DNA of 8,498 nucleotides. It comes from Sphingomonadales bacterium UBA6171. Its GTDB lineage: Bacteria; Pseudomonadota; Alphaproteobacteria; Sphingomonadales; Sphingomonadaceae. Below the pieces are notes generated by a model. It was not told where the DNA came from, searched no databases, and saw nothing but the letters and a program-made list of their open reading frames with translations. The stretch covers positions 1-8,498 of the forward strand of contig DITZ01000108.1 in assembly GCA_002422985.1 (NCBI GenBank), given 5' to 3'. Positions 5,105 to 8,498 of this stretch are shown piece by piece; the first letter of the stretch is position 1; every line of letters begins with the position of its first letter. A program made the translations under genes and the position numbers.

Positions 5105-5894
5105 ACAGCTGATACCCCGCATCCACCCGATCCATCTTCCTCCTCAGTGCCGGCCAGGCCAGCATATTGCCCAATATCTTCAGCCCGGCCGCGCCCTGTT
5201 CCGCGGTCTTCTCCGGCGTCCCCTGCGGCGGATGGTTGATCAGCGCCACGCCGCCGGCCAGCGCATGGATCTGCGCCTCGCACGCCCTCTCCAGATAATA
5301 GAGCCGGATGAAGGCTTCCGCCACCGTCTCGCCCACCGCCAGCGTGCCATGGTTGCGCAGGATCATCGCATTTTTCCGGCCCAGATCGGCCACCAGCCGC
5401 TCCCGCTCGTCAAGGTCCACCGCCACGCCCTCATAATGGTGATAGGCGATGTCATCGCAGATCAGCATGGCGGTCTGCGTCAGCGGCAGCAGCCCGTCGG
5501 CCTGCGCCGACACCGCCTGCCCGCACGGCGTATGCACATGCATCACCGCATGGGCATCTTCCCGCCCCATATGAATGGCCGAATGGATGGTGAAGCCGGC
5601 GGGATTGGTAAGATAGGGCGTTTCCAGCACTGCATTGCCGTCCAGATCGATCTTCACCAGCGAGGAGGCGGTGATCTCGTCGAACATCAGATTATAGGGA
5701 TTGATGAGGAAATGATGCTCCGGCCCCGGCACCCGCACGGAAAGATGGGTGAAAATCATATCATCCCAGCCATGATGCGCCACCAGCCGATAGGCGCAGG
5801 CAAGGTCCACGCGCAGCGCCCATTCCGCCGCTGAAACGCGCGGCCGCATATCGCCCGCGTCCGCCGCGCTCACGGGTTTCAACATCGTTGCCAT
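5103..5894 (-). CDS. Class II aldolase/adducin family protein
   Basis: Soluble zinc protein of 263 residues with the class II aldolase/adducin fold. Expected zinc ligands are present: HVHT (His119, His121) and NHG (His182). Other conserved blocks are HHGWDDMIFTHLSVRVPG (40-57), HHFLINPYNLMFDEITAS (60-77) and NPAGFTIHSAIH (97-108). In fuculose-phosphate aldolase the stretch before the first ligand is EWRFH, with a catalytic Glu. Here the matching stretch is GFTIH, so that Glu is replaced by Gly. This fits the large adducin-like subgroup of uncertain chemistry rather than a proven sugar-phosphate aldolase; a decarboxylase, epimerase or aldolase role remains possible. ATG 5894 is chosen because GGGGAGAAGG precedes it at proper spacing; the in-frame TTG at 5909 would overlap that site. 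It is divergent from phoD and convergent with the araC-type gene. Confidence 0.87.
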   Translation of the reverse strand: MATMLKPVSAADAGDMRPRVSAAEWALRVDLACAYRLVAHHGWDDMIFTHLSVRVPGPEHHFLINPYNLMFDEITASSLVKIDLDGNAVLETPYLTNPAGFTIHSAIHMGREDAHAVMHVHTPCGQAVSAQADGLLPLTQTAMLICDDIAYHHYEGVAVDLDERERLVADLGRKNAMILRNHGTLAVGETVAEAFIRLYYLERACEAQIHALAGGVALINHPPQGTPEKTAEQGAAGLKILGNMLAWPALRRKMDRVDAGYQL

Positions 5895-5897
5895 CCG

Positions 5898-5907
5898 CCT
5901 TCTCCCC
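5898..5907 (-). promoter_or_regulatory. Ribosome binding site of the aldolase-like gene
   Basis: On the minus strand GGGGAGAAGG ends 3 bases before the ATG at 5894, with its GGAG core at normal spacing. It decides the start: the in-frame TTG at 5909 lies at its upstream edge and cannot use it. Confidence 0.7.
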
Positions 5908-5934
5908 AATATGAATTTTCAGATAATAGCCGGA
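5908..5934. promoter_or_regulatory. AT-rich core of the divergent aldolase/phoD promoter region
   Basis: This is the only AT-rich stretch in the 104 bases between the two divergent starts. GATAAT (5922-5927, plus strand) and TATTAT (5928-5923, minus strand) are both near -10 consensus and overlap, so the two promoters may share this core. No convincing -35 box is visible for either direction. Confidence 0.3.
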
Positions 5935-5982
5935 TTGGCCCTATCGCGCGCCCCTTTCTTTCGCCAAGCAGGCGCGGCCATC

Positions 5983-5990
5983 AGGGGGAG
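5983..5990 (+). promoter_or_regulatory. Ribosome binding site of the phoD-like gene
   Basis: AGGGGGAG ends 8 bases before the GTG at 5999. It fixes GTG as the start in the absence of a nearby in-frame ATG, and places the Tat motif at the normal distance from the N terminus. Confidence 0.8.
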
Positions 5991-5998
5991 CAGCTTCG

Positions 5999-7645
5999 GT
6001 GCCAACACTCATCCGCCACACGATCAGCCGCCGCGATCTGATGCTGGGCGCCACGGCCGCCGGCCTTATCCTGCCCGGCGCCCGGCGCCCCGAACCCGTC
6101 GCGCCTGGCGCCGGCTTCACCCATGGCATCGCCAGCGGCGAACCCGGCCCCACCTCCATGCTGTTCTGGACCCGCTATCAGGGCATCGGCGACCGGCCCG
6201 TGCCGCTGAAACTGGAAATCTCCACCGATCCGCGCTTAACCCGCGCCCGTGTCGTCGCCGAAACCATCGCCGATCCCGCGCGGGACTGGACGGCGCGCGC
6301 CACCGTCCCCGGCCTGTTGCCCGGCCAGACCTATTATTACCGCTGGATCGCCACGCCGAAAATCCACTCCATCATCGGCCGCACCCGCACCCTGCCGCTC
6401 AACGCGCCGGCGCAATTCCGGCTGGGCGTCTTTTCCTGCTCCAACCTGCCCTATGGCTGGTTCAACGCTTATGCCCATGCCGTGGCGGCCGACGATATCG
6501 ATCTCGTCGTCCATCTGGGGGACTATATCTATGAATATGCCCGCGGCACCTATCCCAGCGCCACCTCTGCCATTCCCGGCCGCAGCATAGAGCCGGCCGG
6601 CGAGACCATCCGCCTGCCCGACTATTGGGGCCGCTACCAAAGCTATCGTGCCGACCCGGACCTTCAGGCGCTGCACGCCCGCTATCCCGCCGTCACCACC
6701 TGGGACGATCATGAGATCGCCAATGATGCCTGGGCGCGCGGCGCGGAAAACCATAACGCCCGCAGCGAGGGCCTGTTCGCAGACCGGCTCGCCGCCGCCC
6801 GCGCCGCCTATCGGGACTGGATGCCCGTTAGCGATAAGCCCTTTGCCCGCTATGACATCGGCCGCCTCGCCAGCCTCTACCGGCTCGACACCCGCGCCCA
6901 TGGCCGGGACGAGCCGCTGGACATTGCCGCCGCCATCACGGCCGGGCCGGACACGATGACCGCCCTGAAGCGGCTGCGCGACGAACGGTGGCTGGCCGGC
7001 AACCGCCAGTTGCTGGGCTTTGATCAGGAACAATGGCTGTTCGAACAGGTCAGCCAGTCGGTGCGGCAGGGCAGCCGCTGGCAGGTGCTGGCGCAGCAGG
7101 TGGTGATGGGCCGCATCATGATGCCGCCGGGCGCATCGGCGCTGGCCGGCGCATCGCCGGGCGCCGATGTCGCCGCCTTCATCGGTGCCGCCGAAGTCGC
7201 CGCCAAGCTGGGCCTGCCGATGAATCTTGACGCATGGGACGGCTATCCCGCCGCCCGCGCCCGCCTGCTGGGCACCGCGCAGCGCCTTGGTGCCGATCTG
7301 GTGGTGCTGGCGGGCGACAGCCACAATGCCTGGGCGAACGATCTGCACAATGACGGCCGCCCCGCCGGCGTCGAATTCGCCGGTCAGTCCGTCTCCTCGC
7401 CCGGCTTTGAAACCTATCTCAGCAACGCTTCGCCGGCGGCGGTTGCCGATGCGCTGCGCGGCGCCAACCCGCTGCTGCGCTGGGCCGACACATCGGGCCG
7501 CGGCTATATGCAGGTCAGCCTCTCGCCCGCCGAAGCGGTGTGCGAATGGCGCTTCACCGCCCCGGTCCGTGCCCGTTCCACCGCGCTCGCCGGCGTGCAG
7601 CGCGCCCGCGTCAGGGCCGGCCAGCGCCAGCTCATTATCGGCTAG
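5999..7645 (+). CDS. phoD: PhoD-like alkaline phosphatase/phosphodiesterase, Tat-exported
   Basis: Metal-dependent phosphoesterase of 548 residues, acting outside the cytoplasm on phosphate mono- or diesters. The N terminus carries a twin-arginine signal, ISRRDLMLGAT with Arg11-Arg12, followed by a short hydrophobic stretch ending near AGLILPGA. Residues about 38-135 form the N-terminal beta-rich domain (FTHGIASGEPGPTSMLFWTR; later GLLPGQTYYYRW). Catalytic-domain motifs: FSCSN with Cys147 (iron ligand in the Bacillus enzyme), GDYIYEY (174-180), TWDDHEIAND (234-243) and LAGDSHNAWANDL (437-449, with Asp440 and His442). These are the iron/calcium ligand blocks of PhoD, and all are intact. The GTG start has a strong ribosome site. 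The gene is divergent from the aldolase-like gene and 60 bases before purB. No Pho box was evident in the short upstream region, so phosphate control is not shown by the sequence. Confidence 0.92.
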   Translation: MPTLIRHTISRRDLMLGATAAGLILPGARRPEPVAPGAGFTHGIASGEPGPTSMLFWTRYQGIGDRPVPLKLEISTDPRLTRARVVAETIADPARDWTARATVPGLLPGQTYYYRWIATPKIHSIIGRTRTLPLNAPAQFRLGVFSCSNLPYGWFNAYAHAVAADDIDLVVHLGDYIYEYARGTYPSATSAIPGRSIEPAGETIRLPDYWGRYQSYRADPDLQALHARYPAVTTWDDHEIANDAWARGAENHNARSEGLFADRLAAARAAYRDWMPVSDKPFARYDIGRLASLYRLDTRAHGRDEPLDIAAAITAGPDTMTALKRLRDERWLAGNRQLLGFDQEQWLFEQVSQSVRQGSRWQVLAQQVVMGRIMMPPGASALAGASPGADVAAFIGAAEVAAKLGLPMNLDAWDGYPAARARLLGTAQRLGADLVVLAGDSHNAWANDLHNDGRPAGVEFAGQSVSSPGFETYLSNASPAAVADALRGANPLLRWADTSGRGYMQVSLSPAEAVCEWRFTAPVRARSTALAGVQRARVRAGQRQLIIG

Positions 7646-7676
7646 GCTATGGTCAGCGGACAGGGCGGTTGAAGCC

Positions 7677-7700
7677 ATGCGCCCAAAGGTCTAGGCGCAT
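7677..7700 (+). promoter_or_regulatory. Small stem-loop before purB with a purine-rich loop
   Basis: ATGCGCC (7677-7683) pairs perfectly with GGCGCAT (7694-7700) around a 10-base loop containing AAAGG. It ends 5 bases before the purB ATG. It may affect ribosome access, or be chance pairing in GC-rich DNA. Confidence 0.3.
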
Positions 7701-7705
7701 CCGCC

Positions 7706-8498
7706 ATGATAGAACGCTATTCCCGCCCCGCCATGGTCGCCATCTGGTCAGCCGAATCGCGTTTCCGCATCTGGTTCGAAATCGAGGCCCACGCCACGCA
7801 GGCACTGGCCGGGCTTGGCGTCGTGCCGCCATCGGCGGCCGAGGCGCTCTGGACATGGTGGGCCACCAGCCCGGCGATCGACGTTGCCGCCATCAACGCG
7901 ATCGAGGCCGTGACCAGGCATGATGTGATCGCCTTCCTCACCTGGGTCGCCGAACAGGTGGGGCCGGAAGCCCGTTTCATGCACCAGGGCATGACCTCGT
8001 CGGATGTGCTGGACACCTGCCTTGCCGTGCAGCTGATGCGCGCGTCCGACCTGCTGCTGGCCGACATGGACGCGCTGCTCGCCGCGCTGAAGCGCCGCGC
8101 GATGGAGCATAAGGACACGATCACCATCGGCCGCAGCCATGGCATCCATGCCGAGCCGGTCACCTTCGGCTTCAAGCTGGCGCAGGCCTATGCCGAGTTC
8201 GACCGCTGCAAGGCGCGGCTGCTGGCGGCCCGCGCCGAAATCGCCACCTGCGCCATTTCCGGCGCGGTGGGCACCTTTGCCAATATCGACCCGCGCGTGG
8301 AGGCGCATGTCGCCGAAAAGCTGGGTCTGCGCATTGAACCCATTTCCACGCAGGTCATCCCGCGCGATCGCCACGCGATGTTCTTTGCCACGCTGGGCGT
8401 CATCGCCTCCTCCATCGAGCGGCTGGCCATCGAAATCCGCCATCTGCAACGCACCGAAGTATTGGAAGCGGAAGAATATTTCTCGCCCGGCCAGAAGG
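7706..8498 (+). CDS. purB: Adenylosuccinate lyase (N-terminal part; runs off right edge)
   Basis: Fumarase/aspartase-superfamily lyase that acts twice in purine synthesis: it releases fumarate from SAICAR to give AICAR, and from adenylosuccinate to give AMP. The enzyme is a cytosolic homotetramer. 264 residues are visible of about 430 expected. Motifs: MIERYSRPAMVAIWS at the N terminus, TRHDVIAF (70-77), MTSSD (96-100), GRSHGIHAEPVTFG (142-155, with the catalytic His region) and STQVIPRDRH (214-223). The window ends at SPGQK, at the point where the mobile signature loop (SSxMPxKxN) should follow. The ATG at 7706 is chosen from the conserved N terminus. Its ribosome site is weak (an AGG 10 bases upstream), with a small stem-loop just before. 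It lies 60 bases downstream of phoD on the same strand and may be partly co-transcribed, though a purine gene and an exported phosphatase have no obvious shared pathway. Confidence 0.95.
   Translation, partial: MIERYSRPAMVAIWSAESRFRIWFEIEAHATQALAGLGVVPPSAAEALWTWWATSPAIDVAAINAIEAVTRHDVIAFLTWVAEQVGPEARFMHQGMTSSDVLDTCLAVQLMRASDLLLADMDALLAALKRRAMEHKDTITIGRSHGIHAEPVTFGFKLAQAYAEFDRCKARLLAARAEIATCAISGAVGTFANIDPRVEAHVAEKLGLRIEPISTQVIPRDRHAMFFATLGVIASSIERLAIEIRHLQRTEVLEAEEYFSPGQK

Noticed and set aside
5895..5909. TTG start at 5909 for the aldolase-like gene
   Set aside because: It lies at the edge of the ribosome binding site that serves the ATG at 5894.
6236..7678. 480-codon open frame on the minus strand opposite the phoD-like gene
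   Set aside because: Gly/Ala-rich and featureless, while the opposite strand encodes a full PhoD with intact catalytic motifs.

Overview
The window looks like a chromosomal segment of a GC-rich alphaproteobacterium, most likely in or near the Sphingomonadales. The evidence is the strong G/C third-position bias, the membrane-type (class 2) PyrD, the periplasmic and Tat-exported hydrolases, and the form of the intergenic palindrome. Taxonomy is an inference; there is no rRNA or other marker gene here. All six genes are intact or cut only by the window edges. I see no phage, transposase, toxin, defence or CRISPR signal, and most of the content is ordinary metabolism.

Left block (1-3569, minus strand): three genes read leftward, pyrD (dihydroorotate dehydrogenase), a periplasmic gamma-glutamyltranspeptidase (ggt), and the N-terminal third of an AMP-binding acyl-CoA synthetase. 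The ggt stop and the synthetase start share an ATGA overlap. The gap between pyrD and ggt is 60 bases or a GTGA overlap, depending on the ggt start. They are probably one transcription unit joining pyrimidine synthesis, glutathione or gamma-glutamyl salvage, and fatty acid activation, with no obvious single pathway.

Intergenic region (3570-4082): this stretch is non-coding but rich in structure. It holds a 9-bp tandem repeat just upstream of pyrD, a perfect 16-bp GC hairpin, an extended imperfect hairpin, and a textbook intrinsic terminator on the plus strand. The last two suggest a small structured RNA or leader of about 110 nt.

Middle (4083-5894): an AraC-type regulator on the plus strand converges on a class II aldolase/adducin-like gene on the minus strand. 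Between them lies a 143-bp composite palindrome with a long stem, an inner direct repeat and a small central hairpin. It looks like a REP/MITE-type element and may also act as a bidirectional terminator.

Right block (5999-8498, plus strand): a Tat-exported PhoD-like phosphatase is divergent from the aldolase gene across about 100 bases. It is followed 60 bases later by purB (adenylosuccinate lyase), which runs off the right edge.

The items most worth a second look are the candidate RNA with its terminator (3799-3910) and the composite palindrome (4962-5104).
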